Assembly: GCF_000421765.1 (NCBI RefSeq)
Contig: NZ_ATXQ01000005.1
Span: 1 to 64,000 of the forward strand
DNA length: 64,000 bases
Direction of reading: 5' to 3'
From: Denitrificimonas caeni DSM 24390
GTDB taxonomy: Bacteria > Pseudomonadota > Gammaproteobacteria > Pseudomonadales > Pseudomonadaceae
Below the pieces are notes generated by a model. It did no database searches and was not told the origin of the DNA. It saw only the letters and a program-made list of their open reading frames with translations. Positions 16,140 to 24,670 of this stretch are shown here, one piece after another; positions within the stretch are counted from its first letter, which is position 1; every line of letters starts with the position of its first letter. A program made the position numbers and the translations under genes.

Positions 16140-17687
16140 ATGATTTCTACTTATCGTGTTTTAGGTTTACAAATCGGCAGCATTATCGCACTCGTCATTT
16201 TATCGTGGCTGAACGCGCCTTTTTGGACTAGTAGTATTTTGCTCCTACCAATATTTGTTATCCCCCTATTAGGTCAAACTACGCAAACCACTGAAGTTGT
16301 GCATAATGCAGAGCAAACCACAGAGCTGGCTCGCCACTTATCTCACGCGACAACAGCCAGTGCCTTGACTGCCGCAGGAGTCAGTCATGCTGCGCAGCAG
16401 CTCAAGCAAAAATTAATTTCTTTGGTTAACTCCGCTGAGCGTATTGAACACAGCGCAGGACAAGTCATAACCACTGAAGAAGCCACTGCGCAACTTAGCG
16501 AACAAAGTTTATGCGCAGCGAGCGCGGTACGTAGCAATAGCCAAGAAGGTCAGCTTGGTTTAGAAAAAGCGACCTTCAGTATGCAAGCTCTTACACAACA
16601 GGCCAACAATAGCCGTACGCTGATTGAAAATCTCAGAGAACGCAGCCGAGAAATCCAGAAAGTGGCTTCGGTCATTCAAGGTATTGCCAGCCAAACCAAT
16701 TTATTAGCATTGAATGCTGCGATTGAAGCCGCACGTGCCGGTGAGTACGGTCGAGGCTTTGCGGTGGTTGCTGATGAAGTTCGAGGCTTAGCCAGTCGCA
16801 CTGCTGCTGCTACTGAGGAAGTTGAGCGCATGGTTCAAGAAATCCAGCAAAATACCAATGATGTTGCAGAGCATCAACATAGACTGATTGAGGATCTCAA
16901 TAACAGCGTAGAACTGGTGGAAAGCGCAGGCAATCAACTCAATGAGATCACCGGACTGGCGGTGACTGTCGAACAGCAAATGCAAACTATAGCCAGTGGC
17001 ACGCAAAACAATCGCGTACAACTCGAGGGGCTTTTTAAAGAAGTCGAACAGGTCCGTCAAGACCTGGCTGATAGTGATCAACAAACAGCACAACTCAGCC
17101 AATCTGCGGCCCTACTTGAAGATCAAACGGAAGGAATTAGCGAAAAGCTTTCTGAGATCAGTTTGTCAGAATACCACCAGCATATTTACGAGCTGGCACA
17201 GAACGCAGCTCAGCAAATCAGTACGCAATTTGAAAACGACATTGCTCAAGGTAAAATCAGCCAAACAGCGCTATTCGATCGTAACTATCAAGAAATCGCG
17301 AATACTCATCCGAAAAAATACAGCACCGCATTTGATAAGTATACCGATCAAGTGCTCAGCACCTTTCAGGAACCTATTCTGCAAAACAATCCACATGCTG
17401 TATTTGCTATTACCTGTACGCAACAAGGCTATATTCCCACCCATAACATCATTTATAGTCAGCCCCTGACGGGTAATTATGAGCAAGACTATTTGCATAA
17501 TCGAACCAAGCGTATTTTCAATGATCGTGTTGGCGCTCGCTGCGGTAATCATCAGAAGCCTTTACTTTTGCAAACCTACATCCGTGAAACCGGTGAGCAC
17601 ATGCACGATATTTCCGTACCGATTTATGTGCAAGGTAAACATTGGGGTGGTTTTAGAATTGGTTATCGACCCGAAGATGCAGCGTAG
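16140..17687 (+). CDS. methyl-accepting chemotaxis protein with C-terminal sensor domain
   Basis: A 515-residue chemoreceptor with an inverted layout. Two short N-terminal membrane helices (about 8-26 and 29-44) lead directly, without a periplasmic domain, into the signalling domain. Its conserved tip reads [20 protein letters not shown] (about residues 188-207). A cytoplasmic C-terminal domain of about 150 residues follows, with [33 protein letters not shown] and [17 protein letters not shown]. That tail is a recurrent module at the C-terminus of some proteobacterial receptors and is probably a PAS/Cache-like sensor. The ATG at 16140 has AAGG about 12 bases upstream; a TTG at 16104 is less likely. 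No che genes are adjacent. Confidence 0.88.
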   Translation: MISTYRVLGLQIGSIIALVILSWLNAPFWTSSILLLPIFVIPLLGQTTQTTEVVHNAEQTTELARHLSHATTASALTAAGVSHAAQQLKQKLISLVNSAERIEHSAGQVITTEEATAQLSEQSLCAASAVRSNSQEGQLGLEKATFSMQALTQQANNSRTLIENLRERSREIQKVASVIQGIASQTNLLALNAAIEAARAGEYGRGFAVVADEVRGLASRTAAATEEVERMVQEIQQNTNDVAEHQHRLIEDLNNSVELVESAGNQLNEITGLAVTVEQQMQTIASGTQNNRVQLEGLFKEVEQVRQDLADSDQQTAQLSQSAALLEDQTEGISEKLSEISLSEYHQHIYELAQNAAQQISTQFENDIAQGKISQTALFDRNYQEIANTHPKKYSTAFDKYTDQVLSTFQEPILQNNPHAVFAITCTQQGYIPTHNIIYSQPLTGNYEQDYLHNRTKRIFNDRVGARCGNHQKPLLLQTYIRETGEHMHDISVPIYVQGKHWGGFRIGYRPEDAA

Positions 17688-17742
17688 GTTAATAGCGTAG
17701 TAAGCAATTCTTTCAGGTTAGGAAATCAAACAGCTGATCGAC

Positions 17743-18327
17743 TTAAGCGCTGCGCTGGCAATCGCTTTTGGCATGTTCTTGCAACTGGTACAACCACGCA
17801 AAACCTTGCTCCCAACGATGATGGCCGGACTGCACATTAATGTGCCCAGCATTGGGCACAATCACCGCCTCACTACCCCAAGCTTTCGCGAACTCTAGTG
17901 CACGTTGCGCAGTTGCTGCATGGTCATTGCTGGAGCCAATTAATACGCTGGCAAATGGCAGATTTGAGTTTGGCATCGGGGCAAAATTGCGCAAAGGTTC
18001 TGGACAATCACTGCGTTCGACATCAGCCGGCGCAACCAACAAAGCACCGCATACGCGATCGAGCAATGCAGCCGGTGCTTGCGCAGCCCAGTGCGCGACG
18101 GTGACGCAACCTAGGCTGTGGGCAATCAGCAGCACTGGACGTCGATCGGCGGCAATTTGACGCTGCAGTTGCGCGACCCACGCCTGACGCTCAGGTAATA
18201 ACCAATCATCTTGCTCAACTCGCGCGCAGGCCGGCAATACCTGCTGCCAATGGGACTGCCAATGCTCAGCCGATGATCCCTGCCAGCCTGGCACAATTAA
18301 ATAACGCACATCAGTGGTCTGGCGCAT
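17743..18327 (-). CDS. RBBP9/YdeN-type serine hydrolase
   Basis: A 194-residue alpha/beta hydrolase of the small RBBP9/YdeN family. It begins with the family block YLIVPGWQGSSAEHWQSHW. The nucleophile elbow is AHSLGC (Ser71), the acid is in SSNDHAA (near residue 134), and the base is in NAGHINVQSGHH (near residue 162). Substrate unknown. It lies 68 bp downstream of lsfA on the same strand, so the two may be co-transcribed. Confidence 0.88.
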   Translation of the reverse strand: MRQTTDVRYLIVPGWQGSSAEHWQSHWQQVLPACARVEQDDWLLPERQAWVAQLQRQIAADRRPVLLIAHSLGCVTVAHWAAQAPAALLDRVCGALLVAPADVERSDCPEPLRNFAPMPNSNLPFASVLIGSSNDHAATAQRALEFAKAWGSEAVIVPNAGHINVQSGHHRWEQGFAWLYQLQEHAKSDCQRSA

Positions 18328-18395
18328 CGGCGCTTTCCTTCTCTATAGGTCTGGATTGCAGAGCAACTCATGCTCTGCAGCCAGACGTTTGCATC

Positions 18396-19034
18396 TTAAC
18401 GGTTAGGCTGTGGCGTCAGGCGCAAGTAAGGTTTTACTGCACGGTAGCCCTTTGGGAAGCGCTCTTCCAGTTCAGCCTTATCTTGGATCGATGGCACAAT
18501 CACTACCTCTTCACCGTCCTGCCAGTTGGCTGGTGTGGCAACTTTATAGTTGTCGGTCAGTTGCAGAGAATCAATCACTCGTAAAATCTCATGGAAGTTA
18601 CGTCCGGTGCTGGCTGGATAGGTGATGGTCAAACGCACTTTTTTGTTTGGATCAATAATAAACAGCGAACGCACAGTCAGCGTGTTGCTGGCATTAGGGT
18701 GAATCAGATCATAAAGCTTGGATACTTTACGGTCATCATCGGCCAAGATTGGAAAGTTCACGATGGTGTTTTGTGTCTCGTTAATATCCTTGATCCACTC
18801 ATGGTGTGAGTCAACTGGATCAACCGATAAAGCAATTGCCTTGACATTACGCGCGGCAAATTCGTCTTTGAGCTTGGCAGTAAAGCCCAGTTCAGTGGTG
18901 CACACTGGTGTGAAGTCGGCTGGGTGTGAGAATAAAACGCCCCAACTGTCGCCCAACCACTCATGAAAACTGATCAAGCCTTCGCTTGAGTCTTGTTTGA
19001 AATCCGGTGCGGTATCGCCTAATTGAATACTCAT
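18396..19034 (-). CDS. lsfA: 1-Cys peroxiredoxin LsfA
   Basis: A 212-residue Prx6-type peroxiredoxin that reduces peroxides through a single catalytic cysteine (Cys45 in DFTPVCTTELG). The extended C-terminal domain includes VATPANWQDGEEVVIVPS, typical of 1-Cys enzymes. In Pseudomonas LsfA was first found as a protein made during sulfate limitation. Its position here, divergent from sbp-cysTWA across a 381-bp gap, fits shared sulfur control. A GAGGAAACACCC ribosome binding region precedes the ATG at 19034. Confidence 0.93.
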   Translation of the reverse strand: MSIQLGDTAPDFKQDSSEGLISFHEWLGDSWGVLFSHPADFTPVCTTELGFTAKLKDEFAARNVKAIALSVDPVDSHHEWIKDINETQNTIVNFPILADDDRKVSKLYDLIHPNASNTLTVRSLFIIDPNKKVRLTITYPASTGRNFHEILRVIDSLQLTDNYKVATPANWQDGEEVVIVPSIQDKAELEERFPKGYRAVKPYLRLTPQPNR

Positions 19035-19110
19035 GGGTGTTTCCTCAGTAATGGATCAGTGGCATTAAAACTATGCTGTCGCATTAACTATGCTACAACA
19101 CCATCCTATC

Positions 19111-19180
19111 TTAAAAGAATATAAAAGCATCTATCTATAACCAGAAAGAATATACAGCCTCAAACCTTTAATTCTTTTAA
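19111..19180. promoter_or_regulatory. perfect 10-bp inverted repeat in the lsfA-sbp divergent gap
   Basis: TTAAAAGAAT (19111-19120) and ATTCTTTTAA (19171-19180) are perfect inverted copies 50 bp apart, in an AT-rich stretch between two divergent sulfur-related genes. A related TTTTAAAGAATAA lies at about 19206. A shared regulator such as CysB would be the natural reader, but the CysB site is too loose to call by eye. The remainder of 19035-19415 contains no convincing gene. Confidence 0.45.
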
Positions 19181-19415
19181 AGCATAAGAGAATCACTAAA
19201 CAGTATTTTAAAGAATAAGCAACAACGGCTATGATAAGCACCCTAACGCCAGCACTAGACGGCGTATTGGCATAAGGAACATCGCATGCAACTCTCGACA
19301 TTAAGGTATAGCCATCGCTACTCGCTTCAATCAGCACTGACATGCTGCTGTTGGCGAATGCGAGAGTTTTTTGCGTAAAGGTTATTGAGCCAATCTCTTA
19401 TTTAGGAAGTACCGC

Positions 19416-20420
19416 ATGTCAATTTTAAGTCGCCGTTTCAGCCTGTTTGCCGGTGTGCTCTTTGCCACCAGCGCAATCACAGCGCAGGCACAAACCTTAC
19501 TCAATGTGTCTTATGATCCGACACGTGAGTTTTACAGTGATTTTAATCGCGCTTTTAACCAACACTGGCAAGCGCAAGGCAATGAAGCTCTGCAAGTGCA
19601 ACAATCCCATGGTGGTTCCGGTAAACAAGCGCGCTCAGTCTCTGAAGGCTTGCGCGCTGACGTTGTCACCCTAGCCTTAGCCGGTGATATTGATCAACTG
19701 CATACATCAGGTAAATGGCTCGCCAAAGACTGGCAGCAACGCTTACCAAACGCGAGCACGCCTTATACTTCAACCATCGTGTTTCTGGTCCGCAAAGGCA
19801 ATCCCAAGCAGATACAAGATTGGGACGATTTAGTTAAGCCTGGCATTAGCGTGATCACACCGAACCCCAAAACCTCAGGCGGCGCTCGTTGGAACTTTTT
19901 AGCCGCTTGGGCCTATGCAAAACAAACTTATGGCAGTGAGCAACAGGCACAAGATTTTGTTCAGCGTTTATTTGCCAACGTGCCTGTTCTGGATAGTGGA
20001 GCTCGCGCAGCGACCAATACTTTTACCAATAACGGCATGGGTGATGTGCTACTGGCATGGGAAAACGAAGCTTATTTAACTTTAAAAGAGCACGGTGCTG
20101 ACAGCTTTGAGATCATTGCTCCATCCATCTCAATTTTAGCTGAGCCGCCAGTAACGGTGGTTGATCGCAACGTCGATCGCAAAGGCACCCGCGCGGTCGC
20201 TGAAGCCTACCTGCAATACTTATACAGCGATGTTGGCCAACGCATTGCTGCAGAACACTTTTATCGTCCACGTAATGTCGCGATCGCTAAAGAGTTTGCT
20301 GAGCAATTTGCACCGTTAAAACTGGTGACTATTGATGATTTTTTCGGCGGTTGGCAGCAAGCACAAGCGCAGTTTTTTAATGATGGCGGCGTTTTCGACC
20401 AAATTTATCAACAACAGTAA
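19416..20420 (+). CDS. sbp: periplasmic sulfate-binding protein
   Basis: A 334-residue sulfate/thiosulfate-binding protein that feeds the CysTWA importer. A signal peptide (residues 1-25, ending ITAQAQ) is followed by LLNVSYDPTREFY, HGGSGKQARSV, NPKTSGGARWNFLAAW and GDVLLAWENEA, all conserved in Sbp/CysP. AGGAAG precedes the ATG. A strong terminator lies between this gene and cysT, so the binding protein is probably made in excess of the membrane subunits. Confidence 0.95.
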   Translation: MSILSRRFSLFAGVLFATSAITAQAQTLLNVSYDPTREFYSDFNRAFNQHWQAQGNEALQVQQSHGGSGKQARSVSEGLRADVVTLALAGDIDQLHTSGKWLAKDWQQRLPNASTPYTSTIVFLVRKGNPKQIQDWDDLVKPGISVITPNPKTSGGARWNFLAAWAYAKQTYGSEQQAQDFVQRLFANVPVLDSGARAATNTFTNNGMGDVLLAWENEAYLTLKEHGADSFEIIAPSISILAEPPVTVVDRNVDRKGTRAVAEAYLQYLYSDVGQRIAAEHFYRPRNVAIAKEFAEQFAPLKLVTIDDFFGGWQQAQAQFFNDGGVFDQIYQQQ

Positions 20421-20437
20421 TGTTATCCGAGTCAGCA

Positions 20438-20467
20438 CAGCCCATAGCGTGTATGGGCTGTTTTTTT
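20438..20467 (+). terminator. intrinsic terminator between sbp and cysT
   Basis: A 9-bp perfect stem (CAGCCCATA / TATGGGCTG) with a 5-nt loop is followed by seven T residues. It lies inside an apparent sbp-cysTWA operon. Partial read-through would set a high binding-protein to permease ratio. Confidence 0.85.
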
Positions 20468-20490
20468 AAATAACCACAAGGCGAGTCACT

Positions 20491-21309
20491 ATGTCACGAC
20501 GCTCCTCACCGGTCATTCCAGGCTTTGGATTGACCCTCGGCTACACTCTGGTGTACCTCAGCTTATTGGTATTTTTACCATTAGCCGGCATGTTTATTTA
20601 TGCCGCGCAGTTGAGTTGGTCAGAGTTTTACGCGATTGTCAGCGCGCCACGCGTGGTAGCGGCACTCAAGCTCAGCTTTGGTACTGCTTTCATCGCCGCG
20701 TTGCTCAATGGGGTCATCGGCACACTGTTCGCCTGGGTGTTGGTGCGTTATCGCTTTCCAGGCCGCAAAGTGATTGATGCAATGATTGACCTGCCCTTTG
20801 CTTTGCCCACCGCTGTGGCGGGTATTGCTTTGACTGCGTTGTATGCACCGAATGGTTTTGTCGGACGTTTTGCTGCGGATTTAGGTATCACCATTGCTTA
20901 CACGCCTTTTGGTATTACCTTAGCACTGACCTTTGTCACCTTGCCCTTTGTTGTGCGCACCATTCAGCCGGTACTGGCGGATATCCCCCGTGAGCTCGAA
21001 GAAGCTGCAACCTGCCTTGGTGCTCGCCCTCTGCAAGTGTTCTGGAATATTTTACTACCGGCCTTATTGCCAGCATGGCTGACTGGTTTTGCATTGGCTT
21101 TTGCTCGCGGTGTCGGTGAATACGGCTCAGTGATTTTCATTGCTGGTAACATGCCCGGCAAAACCGAAATTCTACCGCTACTGATCATGGTTAAGCTCGA
21201 TCAATACGACTACGTCGGCGCCACGGCAATTGGCGTGATGATGCTGGTGGTGTCTTTTGTCTTACTGCTGTTGATCAACCTTCTCCAACGCTACGTTGCT
21301 AAGGGCTAA
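20491..21309 (+). CDS. cysT: sulfate ABC transporter permease CysT
   Basis: A 272-residue inner membrane permease with about six helices, one of the two channel subunits of the sulfate/thiosulfate importer. The EAA loop that docks on the ATPase is visible as ELEEAATCLGARPLQVFWNI (about 169-188). The family block LPFALPTAVAGIAL is present. AAGGCGAG precedes the ATG. cysW starts 9 bp after the stop. Confidence 0.94.
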   Translation: MSRRSSPVIPGFGLTLGYTLVYLSLLVFLPLAGMFIYAAQLSWSEFYAIVSAPRVVAALKLSFGTAFIAALLNGVIGTLFAWVLVRYRFPGRKVIDAMIDLPFALPTAVAGIALTALYAPNGFVGRFAADLGITIAYTPFGITLALTFVTLPFVVRTIQPVLADIPRELEEAATCLGARPLQVFWNILLPALLPAWLTGFALAFARGVGEYGSVIFIAGNMPGKTEILPLLIMVKLDQYDYVGATAIGVMMLVVSFVLLLLINLLQRYVAKG

Positions 21310-21318
21310 GGAATACCT

Positions 21319-22170
21319 ATGTCGACCACATCCCATCAGAACTCACGCAACGCACCAAGCTGGGCACGCTTAGCGCTGATCATTGCCGCCTGGGCGACCT
21401 TTATCGTCTTTTTAGTACTGCCACTGGCCATTGTATTAATTGAAGCCTTAAAAATGGGCGTTGCACACTTTTTTGAATCAATGCTAGAAGCCGATGCCAT
21501 CTCAGCATTAAAGCTGACTTTACTGGCGGTTGCCATCTCGGTTCCGCTGAACTTAGTCTTTGGTGTCGCTGCCGCGTGGTGCGTCAGTAAACATGATTTT
21601 TATGGTAAAAGCGTCTTAATCACTTTAATTGATCTGCCCTTTTCGGTGTCACCGATCATCGCCGGTTTAGTTTATGTATTGTTGTTTGGCGCGCAGGGTT
21701 TCTTTGGTGAATGGCTGATTGAACATGACATTCAAATCATCTTTGCCGTACCCGGTATCGTCTTAGCAACCTTGTTTGTCACCGTGCCTTTTGTCGCACG
21801 TGAGCTGATTCCATTAATGCAGCAACAAGGTACCCAAGAAGAAGAAGCGGCGCGTTTACTCGGCGCCAGCGGTTGGCAGATGTTTTGGCATGTCACCGTG
21901 CCCAATATCAAATGGGGTTTGATGTACGGCGTGGTGCTCTGTACGGCGCGGGCGATGGGTGAATTTGGTGCGGTGTCGGTGGTCTCTGGGCATATCCGTG
22001 GTTTTACCAACACTCTGCCCCTGCATGTTGAAATTCTTTACAACGAATACAACCACGTTGCGGCCTTTAGTGTTGCCAGCCTGCTATTAATTTTGGCGTT
22101 GATTATGTTGCTGCTCAAGCAGTGGAGCGAATCGCGGATCAACCGTCAGCTAAACAATGGAGACGAATAA
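21319..22170 (+). CDS. cysW: sulfate ABC transporter permease CysW
   Basis: A 283-residue permease partner of CysT. The EAA motif is [19 protein letters not shown], and [19 protein letters not shown] matches the CysW pattern. The carboxy end ([14 protein letters not shown]) is highly conserved in the family. AAGG lies upstream of the ATG. The stop is 3 bp from the cysA start. Confidence 0.94.
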   Translation: MSTTSHQNSRNAPSWARLALIIAAWATFIVFLVLPLAIVLIEALKMGVAHFFESMLEADAISALKLTLLAVAISVPLNLVFGVAAAWCVSKHDFYGKSVLITLIDLPFSVSPIIAGLVYVLLFGAQGFFGEWLIEHDIQIIFAVPGIVLATLFVTVPFVARELIPLMQQQGTQEEEAARLLGASGWQMFWHVTVPNIKWGLMYGVVLCTARAMGEFGAVSVVSGHIRGFTNTLPLHVEILYNEYNHVAAFSVASLLLILALIMLLLKQWSESRINRQLNNGDE

Positions 22171-22173
22171 GTC

Positions 22174-23142
22174 ATGAGTATTGAAGTCCGCCAAGTTCAT
22201 AAGCAGTTCGGCAACTTTACTGCGTTAAACAACATTAATTTAGACATCAAAGCTGGCGAATTGGTGGCCTTACTCGGCCCATCCGGCTGTGGTAAAACCA
22301 CCCTGCTGCGCATTATTGCTGGCTTAGAAACGCCGGATACCGGCAGCATTTTATTTAACGGCGATGATGTGTCACGCCGCGACGTACGCAAGCGCAATGT
22401 CGGCTTTGTGTTTCAACATTACGCCTTGTTTCGTCATATGACGGTGTTTGATAACGTGGCTTTCGGTCTGCGGATGAAATCACGCCGCGAGCGCCCAAGC
22501 GAAGCAGTGATTGCTGAAAAAGTCCAAGAGTTGCTGCGCATGGTGCAACTGGATTGGTTATCCGACCGTTACCCTGAACAGCTCTCAGGCGGTCAGCGCC
22601 AGCGCATTGCTTTAGCGCGAGCTTTAGCGGTTGAGCCGCAAATCCTGCTGCTCGATGAGCCTTTTGGTGCGTTAGATGCCAAGGTGCGTAAAGAGCTGCG
22701 CCGCTGGTTGGCTAACTTACACGAAGACATCAACCTCACCTCTGTGTTTGTTACCCACGACCAAGAAGAAGCCATGGAAGTGGCCGATCGCATCGTGGTA
22801 ATGAACAAAGGTGTGATTGAACAAATCGGTACGCCTGCTGAAGTCTATGAGAACCCAGCCAGCGATTTTGTTTATCACTTTTTAGGTGATTCCAACCGCC
22901 TTAAAGTGGCGGATCAAGATATCCAGTTCCGTCCGCATGAAGTATTGCTGTCACAAGTCGCGGTGACTGACCATCAGCCCGGTATTGTGCGTGATATTCG
23001 TCCATTAGGTGCTATCACGCGAGTGACTTTAAAAGTTGAAGGTCAAGACGAGCCGATCGAAGCTGAAGTGCCTCGTGATGATGTCAATCTGCAAGGTTTA
23101 ACCCGTGGCGCGACGCTGTTCTTCAAGCCGAAAGCATCATAA
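22174..23142 (+). CDS. cysA: sulfate ABC transporter ATPase CysA
   Basis: A 322-residue ATPase that powers CysTW. Walker A is GPSGCGKTT (about 36-44), the signature is [15 protein letters not shown] (about 132-146), Walker B is [12 protein letters not shown], and the switch His is in [12 protein letters not shown]. The C-terminal regulatory part (from about residue 240) is shorter than in E. coli CysA (365 residues) but usual for pseudomonads. Last gene of the sulfate operon. A weak inverted repeat (ACTTACA / TGTAAGT, 23161-23199) follows it. Confidence 0.95.
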   Translation: MSIEVRQVHKQFGNFTALNNINLDIKAGELVALLGPSGCGKTTLLRIIAGLETPDTGSILFNGDDVSRRDVRKRNVGFVFQHYALFRHMTVFDNVAFGLRMKSRRERPSEAVIAEKVQELLRMVQLDWLSDRYPEQLSGGQRQRIALARALAVEPQILLLDEPFGALDAKVRKELRRWLANLHEDINLTSVFVTHDQEEAMEVADRIVVMNKGVIEQIGTPAEVYENPASDFVYHFLGDSNRLKVADQDIQFRPHEVLLSQVAVTDHQPGIVRDIRPLGAITRVTLKVEGQDEPIEAEVPRDDVNLQGLTRGATLFFKPKAS

Positions 23143-23259
23143 TTTGACTCTATAATGGCGACTTACAGGATCGGTGTTTTACCCACCCTTCTTGTAAGTT
23201 GACCCTTTGAGTATGATCGGCGCTGCCAATCGCGCCAGTGCAACTGCAACAAGGTAAGA

Positions 23260-23541
23260 TTAGAGAAACTCGCGTACAACATCCATAATTCGCCCTTCAA
23301 CCGTAGTTTGCACCTTATCTTCAATCTGGCTGCATAGCGCCTCAACCTCACGCTTGGTCATACCTACGACAACAAAGGACCACTGACTGGCATCATGCCG
23401 GTTCAGTTCGCCACTTTCACACACCGCCACCGCTGGGTTGCGTCCAAAACGCTCATGCAAACCACCGACACGCTGACGCTTCTCTTTCAAAGAACTGCAG
23501 CCTGGCAGAGAAAAAGTGAAGGTTAGAATAGCTATGTGCAT
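23260..23541 (-). CDS. DUF503 family protein
   Basis: A 93-residue protein of the DUF503 (YlxP-like) family. The start MHIAILTFTFSLPGCSSLKEKR and the block WSFVVVGMTKREVEALCSQIEDKV match the family pattern: beta strand, the SLKEKR motif, then a helix ending in a conserved glutamate. The cellular role of the family is not established. Single gene, convergent with cysA. Confidence 0.8.
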   Translation of the reverse strand: MHIAILTFTFSLPGCSSLKEKRQRVGGLHERFGRNPAVAVCESGELNRHDASQWSFVVVGMTKREVEALCSQIEDKVQTTVEGRIMDVVREFL

Positions 23542-23665
23542 GACTTCTCCCTAATAAAGATAAAGCGTTTACAGTTGGCCGATGAGAAGAACACATCAGC
23601 ACAGACGCTTGGGTAATTACTGCCTTAAGATGCACTGACGACTTACCCAGCAGCCGTTCTTTGCT

Positions 23666-24085
23666 TCAACTCGCCTGCTCTGACTCCCACTCCAAGAAGC
23701 CGTCAATATCAGCGCTAAAAGTCTTCATTGTCCAGCCAAGTAGCGCGGCATCGTCAAGCAACCCAAAGCCGACAATAAAGTCCGGCACGAGGTCTATTGG
23801 CATGACAAAGTAGATCACTGAGGCAACAATCATCATCAGTGAATGCCAAGGTACTTCTCGGTAACTGCCCTTGGCATAGGCTCTAATCAGACGAAAGCAA
23901 GCTGTCAGCTGTGTCCAGACAGTACCTAGCACACCTATTTTATCGGTTGCTTTTTTCGAAGCTTTATCGATCAGCTCATTAAGCTTTGCTGAGTCATTTA
24001 TATACTCTGCAGCTTTGCTCTTAGCTTGATTAAATGCTCTGCTCGCTTTAGCTTTTGCAGCGGCATCTGACTTATTCTTCGTCAT
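23666..24085 (-). CDS. YkvA-like DUF1232 membrane protein
   Basis: A 139-residue protein. The N-terminal half is lysine- and alanine-rich and helical. The C-terminal half holds the DUF1232 signature YFVMPIDLVPDFIVGFGLLDDAALLGW, shown here only by its key features: a hydrophobic helix, P-x-DLVPDFI and GLLDDAAL. Family members are small membrane proteins of unknown function. The start codon CAT complement lies at 24083-24085 with AGGAG just upstream (ATAGGAGTCGTCGTATG on the minus strand). Confidence 0.82.
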   Translation of the reverse strand: MTKNKSDAAAKAKASRAFNQAKSKAAEYINDSAKLNELIDKASKKATDKIGVLGTVWTQLTACFRLIRAYAKGSYREVPWHSLMMIVASVIYFVMPIDLVPDFIVGFGLLDDAALLGWTMKTFSADIDGFLEWESEQAS

Positions 24086-24367
24086 ACGACGACTCCTATA
24101 TGGATGCTATTCTGCCTAGCACCGCGCTCATCATCAGTGAGCACTTGGATACGAGCGGCAGTATGCCTCCGTCAGCATCTTCAATCCCTGAGACGCAAGC
24201 TTATGAAAAATAGTTCCGCTAATATGTTTAGCGAACTGACTAGCGCAGCATCTGTGTTCCAAGGGTTGCTTTATGCAACACATTGATAGCGTTACGCTTA
24301 TAGCAAAAATAACTAAGCGCTATCTATCTACCAAAGACCATAGCATTTAGTCTGAAGCTGTCCGCAA

Positions 24368-24526
24368 TCACATTTGCATCGATCGACGTCCGGCTAGAGC
24401 ATGACTGAGCGTACCGCCACCGACCATTTCCAATTCGCCACCGAGTGGCATACCATGGGCTAAGCGTGAGGTAATCAGCTGTTTATCAGCCAATATCTGC
24501 GCGATGTAATGCGCGGTGGCTTCGCC
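24368..24526 (-). pseudogene. recR: 3' remnant of recR
   Basis: Read on the minus strand this stretch gives 52 uninterrupted codons and a stop. They match the C-terminal quarter of Rec[21 protein letters not shown], then [20 protein letters not shown], then [12 protein letters not shown]. In RecR this part carries the end of the TOPRIM domain and the C-terminal segment. The similarity breaks exactly at the first glycine, where the codon before is TAA. No start or ribosome binding site is seen, and the N-terminal 150 residues are absent from the window. A functional recR must lie elsewhere, so this is a partial duplicate or a rearrangement scar. The flanking 24086-24367 and 24527-24670 hold nothing recognisable. 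Confidence 0.85.
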
Positions 24527-24670
24527 TTATAAGTTGACGAATCAAAGGACTAAACGACAAGAATACTAAGCGTATTGACTAACGACAAAAAGATACAACG
24601 ACTTCATAATTCAATATGCCACTACAAGAGTTCAGAAAACTGATATAAACGCCTTGCACGATGTAAATCA

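Noticed and set aside
19131-19343. 70-codon minus-strand frame with one hydrophobic stretch
   Set aside because: No ribosome binding site, no family resemblance, and it overlaps the regulatory gap between lsfA and sbp. A small membrane protein cannot be excluded.
23128-23156. TATAAT-like promoter after cysA
   Set aside because: TTGACT and TATAAT are only a few bases apart, so they cannot act together as -35 and -10, and no gene lies downstream on that strand.
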